Made by a program: the position numbers and the translations under genes
Shown: positions 1 to 9,500 of the stretch, piece after piece
How positions within the stretch are numbered: position 1 is the stretch's first letter
How the letters are laid out: every line of letters starts with the position of its first letter
Assembly: GCA_963753955.1 (NCBI GenBank)
Contig: CAVWEM010000006.1
Location: 62,001-126,000, forward strand
Length of the DNA: 64,000 bases
Origin: Methylumidiphilus sp963753955
GTDB taxonomy: Bacteria; Pseudomonadota; Gammaproteobacteria; Methylococcales; Methylococcaceae
Reading direction: 5' to 3'
The notes under the pieces: generated by a model
What the model was told of the DNA's origin: nothing
The model's input: the letters and a program-made list of their open reading frames with translations, nothing else
The model's database searches: none

Positions 1-1421
1 GCCGCCAGCGCCGAAGTCAACGCCAACACCGCGCTGGCCGTGGGAATCAAGCTGCGGATCACGCCACTTTCAAGATTGCCGGTTTGCAGCGCGGTTTGGA
101 AAATCATCCATTCCGACACGAAGCCATTGAACGGCGGCAGCGCCGATATGCTCAAGCAGCCAATCAGGAAAATGATCGCCATGCGCGGCATGCGGTGGAT
201 CAGCCCGCCCAAGTTCTCAAGATTGTGTTCATGGGTCTGGTGCAAAATCGCCCCGGCCCCCAGGAACAGCAGGCTTTTGAACAAGGCATGGTTCAGGCAA
301 TGCATCAGCGCGGCGATCAGGCCCAGGGTGCCGAGCCGGGTTTGGCCGCTGCTGAAAAAGATCAAGGCCAATCCAAGCGCGATGAAGATGATGCCGATGT
401 TCTCCACCGACGAATACGCCAACAGCCGTTTCAAGTTGGTCTGTTGCATGGCGTAAAGGATGCCCAAAATGGCGGAGGCGGTGCCCAGCAGCAAAGCCAA
501 CAGCCCCCATTCCCAATACACCTCGTCCAACAGATCGAAGGTGAAGCGGATAAAGCCATATACCGCGACCTTCAGCATCACCCCGCTCATCAGCGCGGAA
601 ATGTGGGATGGCGCAACCGGATGGGCTTCAGGCAACCAGGCATGCATCGGCACCAACCCCGCCTTCATGCCGAAACCGAACAGCCCCAGTGTGAAAGCCA
701 CGCTGGCCCAGGTCGGCGACAGCTTCACGGCGCGGAAATGGTCGAAGGTGAAGCCGCCGCTGAAGCCCGCCAGCACGCCGAAAGCGAGAATGATAGCCAT
801 CGCCCCGACCACCGCCATCAACAAATACAAAAACGCGGCGCGGCGATTGGCTGCGTGTTCATGCTGGAAGGCCACCAGAAAATAACTGGCGACCGACATC
901 AATTCCCACGAAATCACAAAAAAGAATGCGTCATCGGCCAATAGCACCAGTTCCATGCCCGCCACGAACAAGCCGGTGAAAAAGCCCAGCACGGCGAGCG
1001 TGTGCTTGCCATGCTCGAACTCCCGCACATAGCCCGGCCCGAATAGGCTGACGGCGATCAATACCACGCCGATGAGCATGAAGAAAAAGCCGGAGAGCGC
1101 GTCGAAGCGGACATGCCAACTCAACCATGGCAGCCCGAATGGCAAGGTATCGGCCAGCACCGTCCCGCCCGCCATAGCCCACAAACCTGCCAGCGTACCG
1201 CAGATGCCACCAACACCGAGGAGGACAAACAAGCTGTGACGGTGAAGCTCGGCGTACCGCGCCTCGGAAAACGCCCCCTTCACCCAAGTTAAAGCTGTCG
1301 GCTGACGGCGCAGCAGCCCGACCGCCAGACGTTCAAGCGCGAGTCGCTGGTTTGCGGCCAAGGCCGCAAGAGCCGACATCAGCGCGGCGGCCACGGAAAG
1401 ATAAGCAAGAAACAATGACAT
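1..1421 (-). CDS. HyfB/NuoL-like proton-translocating membrane subunit (3' end off the window)
   Basis: Reading the minus strand from ATG at 1421 gives an uninterrupted frame to the window edge, starting MSLFLAYLSVAAALMSALAA. It is a very hydrophobic protein with repeated membrane segments and the sequence FFFVISWELMSVASYFLVAF, followed by AWLPEAHPVAPSHISALMSG, the conserved proton-channel region of the Mrp/NuoL/HyfB family. The N-terminal form resembles hydrogenase-4 component B (HyfB/HycC) more than NuoL. An AGGAG ribosome-binding site lies 7 nt upstream of the start. Such subunits pump H+ or Na+ as part of complex I-like or group 4 hydrogenase assemblies in the inner membrane. The partner genes would lie to the left of the window, so the exact complex cannot be assigned. 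Only about 473 residues are visible. Confidence 0.82.
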   Translation of the reverse strand, partial: MSLFLAYLSVAAALMSALAALAANQRLALERLAVGLLRRQPTALTWVKGAFSEARYAELHRHSLFVLLGVGGICGTLAGLWAMAGGTVLADTLPFGLPWLSWHVRFDALSGFFFMLIGVVLIAVSLFGPGYVREFEHGKHTLAVLGFFTGLFVAGMELVLLADDAFFFVISWELMSVASYFLVAFQHEHAANRRAAFLYLLMAVVGAMAIILAFGVLAGFSGGFTFDHFRAVKLSPTWASVAFTLGLFGFGMKAGLVPMHAWLPEAHPVAPSHISALMSGVMLKVAVYGFIRFTFDLLDEVYWEWGLLALLLGTASAILGILYAMQQTNLKRLLAYSSVENIGIIFIALGLALIFFSSGQTRLGTLGLIAALMHCLNHALFKSLLFLGAGAILHQTHEHNLENLGGLIHRMPRMAIIFLIGCLSISALPPFNGFVSEWMIFQTALQTGNLESGVIRSLIPTASAVLALTSALA

Positions 1422-1570
1422 CGCGACTCCTGTGAGATTGAGGGATGGCCCTGCATTAAACGCATCTAGCCATTATCATGCCAATCTGAGGAGGCGCACA
1501 ACAAAACCATGAAAAATCAGCGCGATATCATCTTCAGGCAGATGATGGCGGGGTGGGGGCTGCTGCTTTA

Positions 1571-1607
1571 GGTTCAAGTGAACCAGCATGGGTGGTCCAT
1601 ATGAACC
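1571..1607. promoter_or_regulatory. Two neighbouring 14-bp palindromes, possible operator pair
   Basis: The stretch 1422-1717 between the divergent hyfB-like gene and the tracrRNA has no convincing gene. It contains GGTTCAAGTGAACC (1571-1584, perfect palindrome) and GGTCCATATGAACC (1594-1607, one mismatch), with centres 23 bp apart, close to two helical turns. That arrangement suits a dimeric repressor, but I do not recognise the regulator and function is inference only. Confidence 0.3.
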
Positions 1608-1717
1608 AAAAAACGGCAGTTTTTAGGATGATCCGCATTTGCTGGGCGAGTCTGGGCTGTGTGAAGGATAACTCCGTTAGAAGCGATGCCATCCCTGCCG
1701 TAAGCGGATACCCCCCC

Positions 1718-1750
1718 AAAAAAAAAGCGGCTGCCCGAGGGCAGCCGCTT
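1718..1750 (-). terminator. Rho-independent terminator of the tracrRNA
   Basis: AAGCGGCTGCCC (1739-1750 complement) pairs with GGGCAGCCGCTT (1725-1736 complement) around a two-base loop, a 12-bp stem. It is followed on the minus strand by nine T (1718-1726). In type II systems this hairpin is also the 3' structural module of the mature tracrRNA. Confidence 0.9.
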
Positions 1751-1826
1751 TATATATATCGGTAACCTATCCCCCGAAGGGGTGGTCTTGTTGCCGATAG
1801 TCCCCACCATCGGAATACCTGATACG
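1718..1826 (-). ncRNA. tracrRNA of the type II-C CRISPR-Cas system
   Basis: Read on the minus strand, positions 1826-1790 are a near-complete complement of the CRISPR repeat. The repeat start GTTCCGATACCCCAC pairs with GTGGGG-AC-TATCGGCAAC with a one-base and a two-base bulge, and the second half (GTCGG... with CCGAT...) pairs again. The anti-repeat is followed by AAG and a small nexus-like hairpin with a CCCC-TTCG-GGGG core. A strong GC stem-loop and a run of nine U close the RNA. Anti-repeat, nexus, terminal hairpin is the standard tracrRNA layout. The RNA would pair with minus-strand crRNAs and guide Cas9. The 5' end is set by the predicted promoter at 1833-1861, giving about 109 nt; processing is not predictable from sequence. 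Confidence 0.9.
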
Positions 1827-1832
1827 ATGCCT

Positions 1833-1861
1833 ATCCTAACCGGAACCCTTAGGAGAAGCAA
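1833..1861 (-). promoter_or_regulatory. Predicted sigma70 promoter of the tracrRNA, overlapping the cas9 start region
   Basis: On the minus strand TTGCTT (1861-1856) and TAGGAT (1838-1833) are separated by exactly 17 bp. Initiation about 7 nt downstream would be near 1826, which is where the anti-repeat begins. The -35 box covers the cas9 ribosome-binding-site-to-start spacer, so tracrRNA and cas9 transcription diverge from overlapping DNA. Confidence 0.5.
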
Positions 1862-1863
1862 GT

Positions 1864-4800
1864 ATGCGTTACCGTCTCGCCCTTGACCTAGGTACTTCAT
1901 CCATTGGCCTGGTGGCCTATGAACTGGATGGGGAAACCGAAGCCCTCGCCATTCCTTATCATGCCGTCCGCATTTTTCCCGAACCTTTGAACCCCGGCCA
2001 AGGCGTTGGTGAACCCAAAAAAGCCGCTCGCCGGCTGGCCCGTCAGCAACGCCGCCAACATGAACGCAAGGCCAGCCGCATGAAGCGGATTGCCCATTGC
2101 CTGCCGCTGCTGGGGCTTGATCCAGAGGACATTCCTCCCGATCCCGGCCAAGACATCCACAAGCTCCGCGCCGAAGCAGCCACAGCGCCCATTGGATTGG
2201 CGGACTTCGCCCGCGTTTTGTTAATAATGGCCAAACGGCGCGGCTATGCCGGCGGCTTCCGTCCCGGCAAGGAAGACACAGCCGAGGCAGCCAAGCCCGG
2301 CAAACCGCGCAAGACCATGCCGAGGCAGGAAGACAAAAAAGGCAAACAGGGGGATGAAACCGGCATCGTCAAGGGCGGCATAGACAAGCTCAGGCTAGCC
2401 ATGGAGGCTTGCGAAGCGGACACCCTCGGTCAATACTTGGCAGTCCGGCATGGGAAAGGGCAGAGCCTGAAACTCGCACCTAAAGACGCCGAGGAAAAGC
2501 TCTATGCCCACCGCGACATGCTCAAGGCCGAGTTTGAGCAAATCTGGAACATCCAGGCGCTTTCTCACGACGTGTTGAACGAGAGCAAGCCCGACAAACA
2601 CAAGGCCGGTGAAATCCGGTCTGTCAAAGATATTTTTTATGATGCCCTGTTTTTCCAGCGCCCGCTAAAATCCCCGGCGGCGATGGTCGGCAAATGCCCG
2701 CTGGAAAAAGACCTGCCCCGCGCCCCCGCCGCCCAACCGGCGGCACAAGCCTTCCGCATTGAAAAGCAACTGGCAGATTTGCACTGGGGCATGGGCAAAC
2801 GGGCCAAGCCACTGACGGCAGAACAAAAGTCGATAATTCGCGGCCTGTTGCGGGACAAGGAGAAAGTCAGCTTCAGTTTCATTTACACCGCGCCGGAAAA
2901 GGCCGGTTACCCAAATCCTCCCGGACTTAGGTTAAATATGGATCGCGCCAGCCGGGAGGAATTGAGCGGCGACAAGACCCGCGCCGTCTGGCGCAGCAAG
3001 AAATTTGAGTTGTTGGGGGATTGGGACAGGTTGGCTGACATAACCCAACTCCAAATCATCAACTTCCTCGCCGACTTAGGCTCGCCGGAACAACTCTACG
3101 ACCCGCAATGGCCCGGCCTTTTTTTCAGCAAAGCGGGCATACCCCGGCGCTTTAGCGAAGAATTCCAAGGATTCATCAACAAGCTGGTGCAGCGTAAAGA
3201 CTATGGACGCCTTAGCGCCATGGGCTTTGACGGTGGACGATCCAGTTATTCCGTGAAAGCGCTGGAAAAACTCACCGGCATCATGCGCGACGAAAACCTA
3301 GATGAATATGCCGCCATCGACAAAGCCTATCCGGACTACCATGCGCCGCAAGCCTTGCAGACCGCATTGCCGCCGCCACCGGTAACCGGCAACACCGTTG
3401 TGGATGTGGCTTTGCATCAAGTGGAGCTTGAAATCCGCAAAGCCATCAAAGAATTGGGCTGCTTGCCGGAGGAGGTGATTGTCGAACTGGCGCGTGACAT
3501 GGCCTTGGGAGTCAGTCGGCGCAACGAAATGGAAAAGGACAATACCGCCAACCGCAAGCGACGGGAAAATGCCGCCAAGGAATTGCGGCGGGAAAACCTG
3601 CCGGACTCCAAGACCAATATCCTCAAATATCTGTTATGGGAAGAGCAGGATCGGTATTGCCCCTATTGTGGACATTGCATCGAACTGACCGAAGTCGCCG
3701 ACGGCAAAGCCACCCACTTTGAGCATATCCTGCCGCACTCGCTCACCCGCGTGGGTCGCAAGCGCGACCAACTCGTGCTGGCCCATAATGCCTGCAACGC
3801 CGCCAAGGCCGACCTCACCCCTTGGCAAGCCTGGGGCGGCGAACCGCCGAAAAATCCGACACGCTGGTGTGCGGTTGTCAACCAAGCCCAACGTTTCCGC
3901 GAACGCAAACCCGCGCTGCCCGGCAAGGCGCGGCTGTTGGAATTGCAAGACTGGCAGGACGACGAGACCGTGCAAGGCTTCTCCGACCGCCAGTTCCAGG
4001 AAACCTCTTGGATTGCCAAGCTTACCGCGCAATGGCTGCGCAGCATCTGCCCGCCCGGCAAGGTGCAGGTCTCGCGGGGCGAAATGACCGCCTACTTGCG
4101 GCGCATCTGGCATTTGGACACCGTGATTGCGCAAGCACGGTTTGAGGAAAAGCCGCCCTTGCCGGTGTTCGACACCGAAGGTCAGCGCGTGAGCCATGAA
4201 GATTTCGACCGGCATCGGGCTTTCTGGGAGGGCCATGACAAGTCGGAATGTTCAGAACGCACTGACCGCCGCATCGACAAGCGCAAGGATCATCGCCACC
4301 ACCTTATCGACGCCTTGGTCATCGGCCTCAGCACACCGGCGCTGTACCAGCGCATGGCAAGGGAATACAAGGCGCGGGCGGAGCGGTTGCGGCAGGGTGA
4401 TCGGGTGAAACTCACCTTGTCCATCGAGCCGCCGCCGAGTTTGCGCAAACGGGCCTTGGATCTGGTAAAGCACTGCAACCTGAGCCACAAGCCTGACCGC
4501 TTTCCCGACGGCGCTCTGTTCAAGCAAACCGCCTATGGTGTGGCGGAAGCCTCCTATGACGGGCAAACCATGCGCTTGCGGCTGAAACCGGAAGAATTGC
4601 GGCGGGATGAAGCAGGCAGCGACAACCGGCGCTTTCTCATCTTGCGCGAGAAACTTAGTGGCTTGGCAATGGACAACAACCAAAAGCCGCTGCCATTGGA
4701 AAAAGTCCGCAAAGCCTTGGCCGACATCGCCAGCCCGGAGATGCGCCGCATCGTGCAGGAAGCGTTTGAGCAGCGCATTGCCGAAGGGAAGACACCGCAA

Positions 4801-5241
4801 CTGGCCTTGAGCGAGGCGATCATCCATCCCCAATACGGAACACCCATCAAGGCGGTGAAGATGAAGCAAGGCAATGCCGACGAGGCACATCTGGTGATTC
4901 ATGAAAGCCGTGGCGGTCTGCACTACAAGCTGTTGCCTCATGAGGGCTATGCCTATCTGGAAATGAGCAATGAGGGAAAGCCTTGCCCGGCTCATCCGGT
5001 GGAAGCCATGCCACAGAAAGGGAAAAAACTGCCACAAGGCGTATTGCGGTTTTATAAAGGCGACACGGTGCTGGATATCCGCGACGGCAGGCATTATTTG
5101 GTTCGTCAGATCAAGGCGCAAAGTAGTGGAATGCTAGTATTGACCCCGGTCACAGAAGCACGGGAAGTGCGGGACATGAACGCAGCGGAAGGGTTGCGAA
5201 CAGTGTCAGGCAAAGCCTTGCTCCAACTAAAATTGGTGTAG
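1864..5241 (+). CDS. cas9: CRISPR-associated endonuclease Cas9, subtype II-C, 1125 aa
   Basis: RNA-guided double-strand DNA nuclease. RuvC-I is at the N terminus (LALDLGTSSIGLVAYE, catalytic D8). An arginine-rich bridge helix follows around residues 50-75 (PKKAARRLARQQRRQHERKA). RuvC-II is VIVELARDM (E541). The HNH domain carries a zinc-ribbon CPYC (C599/C602), FEHILPHS (E620, H621) and HNACNAAKAD (N645). RuvC-III is HRHHLIDAL (H813, D816). All nuclease residues appear present; the usual HNH Asp is Glu here, as in a number of II-C proteins. The length and the absence of csn2 and cas4 indicate II-C. AGGAG lies 8 nt before the ATG. The stop is 4 nt before cas1, so cas9-cas1-cas2 form one operon. 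No frameshift is seen. Confidence 0.97.
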   Translation: MRYRLALDLGTSSIGLVAYELDGETEALAIPYHAVRIFPEPLNPGQGVGEPKKAARRLARQQRRQHERKASRMKRIAHCLPLLGLDPEDIPPDPGQDIHKLRAEAATAPIGLADFARVLLIMAKRRGYAGGFRPGKEDTAEAAKPGKPRKTMPRQEDKKGKQGDETGIVKGGIDKLRLAMEACEADTLGQYLAVRHGKGQSLKLAPKDAEEKLYAHRDMLKAEFEQIWNIQALSHDVLNESKPDKHKAGEIRSVKDIFYDALFFQRPLKSPAAMVGKCPLEKDLPRAPAAQPAAQAFRIEKQLADLHWGMGKRAKPLTAEQKSIIRGLLRDKEKVSFSFIYTAPEKAGYPNPPGLRLNMDRASREELSGDKTRAVWRSKKFELLGDWDRLADITQLQIINFLADLGSPEQLYDPQWPGLFFSKAGIPRRFSEEFQGFINKLVQRKDYGRLSAMGFDGGRSSYSVKALEKLTGIMRDENLDEYAAIDKAYPDYHAPQALQTALPPPPVTGNTVVDVALHQVELEIRKAIKELGCLPEEVIVELARDMALGVSRRNEMEKDNTANRKRRENAAKELRRENLPDSKTNILKYLLWEEQDRYCPYCGHCIELTEVADGKATHFEHILPHSLTRVGRKRDQLVLAHNACNAAKADLTPWQAWGGEPPKNPTRWCAVVNQAQRFRERKPALPGKARLLELQDWQDDETVQGFSDRQFQETSWIAKLTAQWLRSICPPGKVQVSRGEMTAYLRRIWHLDTVIAQARFEEKPPLPVFDTEGQRVSHEDFDRHRAFWEGHDKSECSERTDRRIDKRKDHRHHLIDALVIGLSTPALYQRMAREYKARAERLRQGDRVKLTLSIEPPPSLRKRALDLVKHCNLSHKPDRFPDGALFKQTAYGVAEASYDGQTMRLRLKPEELRRDEAGSDNRRFLILREKLSGLAMDNNQKPLPLEKVRKALADIASPEMRRIVQEAFEQRIAEGKTPQLALSEAIIHPQYGTPIKAVKMKQGNADEAHLVIHESRGGLHYKLLPHEGYAYLEMSNEGKPCPAHPVEAMPQKGKKLPQGVLRFYKGDTVLDIRDGRHYLVRQIKAQSSGMLVLTPVTEAREVRDMNAAEGLRTVSGKALLQLKLV

Positions 5242-5245
5242 GCCC

Positions 5246-6133
5246 ATGTCCGAACACCGCATCTTGTTGATCGAACACCCGGCCTATCTCTCCATCGACC
5301 TGGGCCGCTTGCGTATCCGCCGCGAGAACCGGGAGGATGCGTTCGCACTGCCCGGCGATGTTGCCGTGCTATGCCTGCATCATCACACCGTCACCGTGAC
5401 CGTACATGTCTTGCGCGTCTTGGCGGAGGCCAGGGCGATGGTGCTGGTGACGGACGAACACCACCACCCATGCGGCTTGCAATGGCCTTACCAAGGCAAC
5501 ACCCAAGTGGCGCTGCGCCTGCGCCAGCAAATCGCCTTGGTTCCAACTCGGCGGGATGAACTATGGGCGGCGATTGTCGCCGCGAAAATCCGTTCGCAAG
5601 CCATCAATCTGCGCGAATTGGAACGCAAAGGCGCATTGCGGCTGGAACGCCTGGCGAAGCAGGTGGCGCCAGCCGACGCTTCCAATCTGGAAGGCCAAGC
5701 CGCCCGGCATTATTGGAAATGCCTGTTTGGCGAGAGGTTCACCCGCCGCAAGCAAGGCGCTGATGACCCATATAATGTCATGCTGAATTTCGGTTATGCC
5801 ATATTGCGTTCCTTGGTCGCCCGCGAATTGGCGATGGCCGGTTTGACGCCCGCGCTGGGCCTGGGCCACGACAGCGCGGAAAACCCGTTCAACTTGGCGG
5901 ATGACTTCATCGAGCCTTACCGCCGCTGGGTGGAAAAGCGGGTTTACGCGATAGCCAATGCCCATGCCGAATTCGACGGCGCGTGCCGACTGGATCTATT
6001 GCGTTTCATGAAGGAGGAAGTGGAGATGAACAAACAGCGTTATCGATTTCCCGCCGCCGTGGCGGAAACCGTGGCAAGCTTTTGCCGTATTTTGGAGCGG
6101 GGCCAAGGGCGGCTGTCCCTACCGGGCGCATGA
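5246..6133 (+). CDS. cas1: CRISPR-associated endonuclease Cas1 (type II), 295 aa
   Basis: Metal-dependent integrase subunit that inserts new spacers together with Cas2. The three acidic/His metal ligands expected for Cas1 are visible: E149 in LEGQAARHYW, H208 in GLGHDS, and the acidic cluster D219-D220/E223 in LADDFIEPYR. Size and motifs fit type II Cas1. It starts 4 nt after the cas9 stop, which suggests translational coupling. The coding sequence is intact. Confidence 0.96.
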   Translation: MSEHRILLIEHPAYLSIDLGRLRIRRENREDAFALPGDVAVLCLHHHTVTVTVHVLRVLAEARAMVLVTDEHHHPCGLQWPYQGNTQVALRLRQQIALVPTRRDELWAAIVAAKIRSQAINLRELERKGALRLERLAKQVAPADASNLEGQAARHYWKCLFGERFTRRKQGADDPYNVMLNFGYAILRSLVARELAMAGLTPALGLGHDSAENPFNLADDFIEPYRRWVEKRVYAIANAHAEFDGACRLDLLRFMKEEVEMNKQRYRFPAAVAETVASFCRILERGQGRLSLPGA

Positions 6134-6205
6134 ATAGGCGAGGCCCGGCCATGCAATGCCTGCATTGCTTGGCGGAAAAACATGGCCGGTAACGGATGGC
6201 GCATC

Positions 6206-6514
6206 ATGTGGATAGTCGCGCTCTATGATTGCCCGATGCTTACCCCGGAGGAACGCCATGAATACAATGTGTTCCGCAAGCTACTGTTGCGCGAAGGCTT
6301 TTCCCGCCATCAATTGTCGGTGTATGTCCGCCATTGTCCGACCTTCGCCAACGCCGAAGCGCTGGTGAGCCGCCTGCGTGATGAAATTCCCGACACCGCC
6401 AAGGTGACATTTTTCTTCCTTACCGACAAGCAGTTCGGCATGACGCGCGTTTTTATTGGCCCCAAGCACGGGGAAAACAAGCCAAAAGCACCGGAACAAT
6501 TTGAGTTGTTCTAA
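6206..6514 (+). CDS. cas2: CRISPR-associated protein Cas2
   Basis: Small ferredoxin-fold partner of Cas1 in spacer acquisition. I chose the ATG at 6206, because Cas2 proteins begin with a short beta strand such as MWIVALYDCP; an in-frame ATG at 6182 would add eight residues (MAGNGWRI). The body EERHEYNVFRKLLLREGFSRHQLSVYVRHCP and TDKQFGMTRVFIG is typical of the family. About 102 residues. It lies 72 bp after cas1 and ends only 37 bp before the first CRISPR repeat. Confidence 0.95.
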   Translation: MWIVALYDCPMLTPEERHEYNVFRKLLLREGFSRHQLSVYVRHCPTFANAEALVSRLRDEIPDTAKVTFFFLTDKQFGMTRVFIGPKHGENKPKAPEQFELF

Positions 6515-6515
6515 C

Positions 6516-6544
6516 AAAAACCCCGCAAGAACAATCTCTTGCGG
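6516..6544 (-). terminator. Terminator at the cas2/array boundary, acting on minus-strand array transcripts
   Basis: CCGCAAGA (6523-6530) and TCTTGCGG (6537-6544) form an 8-bp stem. On the minus strand the stem is followed by GGTTTTTG (tract at 6516-6520), a good U run; on the plus strand it is followed only by CGTTTCG. It would therefore stop crRNA precursor transcription before it runs into cas2. Confidence 0.65.
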
Positions 6545-6551
6545 CGTTTCG

Positions 6552-9500
6552 AGTCTATCAGGAATTCCGACAGTGGGGTATCGGAACGGCTATGATCTCG
6601 GTGATATACCGCTTAACAGTCTATCAGGAATTCCGACAGTGGGGTATCGGAACATGTCTGGGGGCATCTGTGAACATCATTACAGTCTATCAGGAATTCC
6701 GACAGTGGGGTATCGGAACACTCGCGGGGGCTGCTCCTGGCGTGGGTTAAGTCTATCAGGAATTCCGACAGTGGGGTATCGGAACTACGCACTTCGTCCA
6801 CGGTGTGGGTGGGCAAGTCTATCAGGAATTCCGACAGTGGGGTATCGGAACTGTTGCGTGGGCCGACTGATTTTTATGATCAGTCTATCAGGAATTCCGA
6901 CAGTGGGGTATCGGAACCTAGTTACACGTCACCTCTTTCTCACGTATAGTCTATCAGGAATTCCGACAGTGGGGTATCGGAACTGGGCTTGGGATGCCCA
7001 CACACGCCAGGGAAGTCTATCAGGAATTCCGACAGTGGGGTATCGGAACCCTTTGGTATGCAAAAGACCAATCGTATCGAGTCTATCAGGAATTCCGACA
7101 GTGGGGTATCGGAACGGCAATGTCAACGAAGCATTCCCAAGCAACAGTCTATCAGGAATTCCGACAGTGGGGTATCGGAACTGCTACTGCCTTGGTGTTT
7201 TTCGATGTGTCAGTCTATCAGGAATTCCGACAGTGGGGTATCGGAACAGTCTTCAGCTTCGCGTGAAACTGGTAGGGAGTCTATCAGGAATTCCGACAGT
7301 GGGGTATCGGAACAGCGTGTGACCGGCTTCCTGCATGAGGGGTAGTCTATCAGGAATTCCGACAGTGGGGTATCGGAACTCTGGTGGTTGGGTTAAAACC
7401 GGCAAGCGGAGTCTATCAGGAATTCCGACAGTGGGGTATCGGAACGGTGGGCATCCCAAGTCCACGCGCTCAAGAAGTCTATCAGGAATTCCGACAGTGG
7501 GGTATCGGAACTATGACAAGCGCGAGGAGGTTCTGAAAAAGAGTCTATCAGGAATTCCGACAGTGGGGTATCGGAACTATCTTCTGTCGTTTTATTCCTT
7601 TTTTTTCAGTCTATCAGGAATTCCGACAGTGGGGTATCGGAACTGGCTACTGGCTTGGTGTTGTTCGATGCGTAGTCTATCAGGAATTCCGACAGTGGGG
7701 TATCGGAACTTACTGACAAAATGGGGGTGTCTTTGAAAGAAGTCTATCAGGAATTCCGACAGTGGGGTATCGGAACTCTCTACTGGCTTGGTGTTGTTCG
7801 ATGCGTAGTCTATCAGGAATTCCGACAGTGGGGTATCGGAACGATGACGGCGGATGATTAGCATCCGTCCAAAGTCTATCAGGAATTCCGACAGTGGGGT
7901 ATCGGAACTGTGGGGGCGCAATGCCCCCACTACTGGAGAGTCTATCAGGAATTCCGACAGTGGGGTATCGGAACCATCAAACACCGGCAAATCTTGGGAT
8001 TATTAGTCTATCAGGAATTCCGACAGTGGGGTATCGGAACGTGCGCATACCTCCAGCAACGCAAGGGCACAGTCTATCAGGAATTCCGACAGTGGGGTAT
8101 CGGAACATGCAGCGTGCCGGGTGGGTAGGCCGTTGGAGTCTATCAGGAATTCCGACAGTGGGGTATCGGAACAGATTGTTATGTCTAATGTCGTCCTATC
8201 CTAGTCTATCAGGAATTCCGACAGTGGGGTATCGGAACAATGGCACCAGGAAGAAGACTGCCTCCACCAGTCTATCAGGAATTCCGACAGTGGGGTATCG
8301 GAACATTGGCGATAAGATAGCCATAGACATCATCAGTCTATCAGGAATTCCGACAGTGGGGTATCGGAACAGGTCGTTATGTCTAATGTCGTCCTATCCT
8401 AGTCTATCAGGAATTCCGACAGTGGGGTATCGGAACATGACCAACGTTATCTATCCCTACCAGTTCAGTCTATCAGGAATTCCGACAGTGGGGTATCGGA
8501 ACAGGGTGGCTTAGGTCTGTCTCTCGATGATGAGTCTATCAGGAATTCCGACAGTGGGGTATCGGAACTGACCCATTGGGCGATATGGTAGCAGAAGCAG
8601 TCTATCAGGAATTCCGACAGTGGGGTATCGGAACCCGCGCCGCGTCGGGACGTTAGTCCTTTACAGTCTATCAGGAATTCCGACAGTGGGGTATCGGAAC
8701 CATTGCCCTTCGCGGTCCACCTGATCTTTGAGTCTATCAGGAATTCCGACAGTGGGGTATCGGAACAGGATAACGACGGTTTTAAACGCTTGCCGGAGTC
8801 TATCAGGAATTCCGACAGTGGGGTATCGGAACTGCGTAACATGCCGCCCATCCCAACCGATAAGTCTATCAGGAATTCCGACAGTGGGGTATCGGAACCA
8901 CGCCGCGCGGCTGGCACAGCATCCGCGCAGTCTATCAGGAATTCCGACAGTGGGGTATCGGAACAGTGGCACCCGTAGCACCGGTTGCACCAGTAGTCTA
9001 TCAGGAATTCCGACAGTGGGGTATCGGAACAGACAAAACAGCCTTAACACTCACCAATTTTAGTCTATCAGGAATTCCGACAGTGGGGTATCGGAACAAT
9101 TTCCTGCCCGGTCAGTTCGCTAAAGCGAGTCTATCAGGAATTCCGACAGTGGGGTATCGGAACAGCGTTGGCGGACGGCTACCACGGAGGCCAAGTCTAT
9201 CAGGAATTCCGACAGTGGGGTATCGGAACATCCAGTAGGCGTATTCCGGCCAGATTTTGAGTCTATCAGGAATTCCGACAGTGGGGTATCGGAACCTATC
9301 CGGTGGTGGTACACCGGCGAACATTAGTCTATCAGGAATTCCGACAGTGGGGTATCGGAACCTGCGAAGCTGACGCCAATCGGCCGCTTAGAGTCTATCA
9401 GGAATTCCGACAGTGGGGTATCGGAACTTAGGCCTGATGGCAATGGCGGGATTTTCCAGTCTATCAGGAATTCCGACAGTGGGGTATCGGAACGTCCAGA

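Noticed and set aside
84..1287. Plus-strand and alternative minus-strand frames over the first 1.3 kb
   Set aside because: They are shadows of the minus-strand HyfB-like coding frame, which has clear membrane-protein sequence from a good start at 1421.
1718..1826. Treating 1718-1826 only as an ordinary intergenic terminator
   Set aside because: The extended complementarity of 1790-1826 to the CRISPR repeat and the nexus-like hairpin make a tracrRNA the much better explanation.
1864..6514. Assignment as type II-A or II-B
   Set aside because: No csn2 or cas4 is present next to cas2, Cas9 is only 1125 aa, and the array is opposite in direction to the cas genes, all pointing to II-C.
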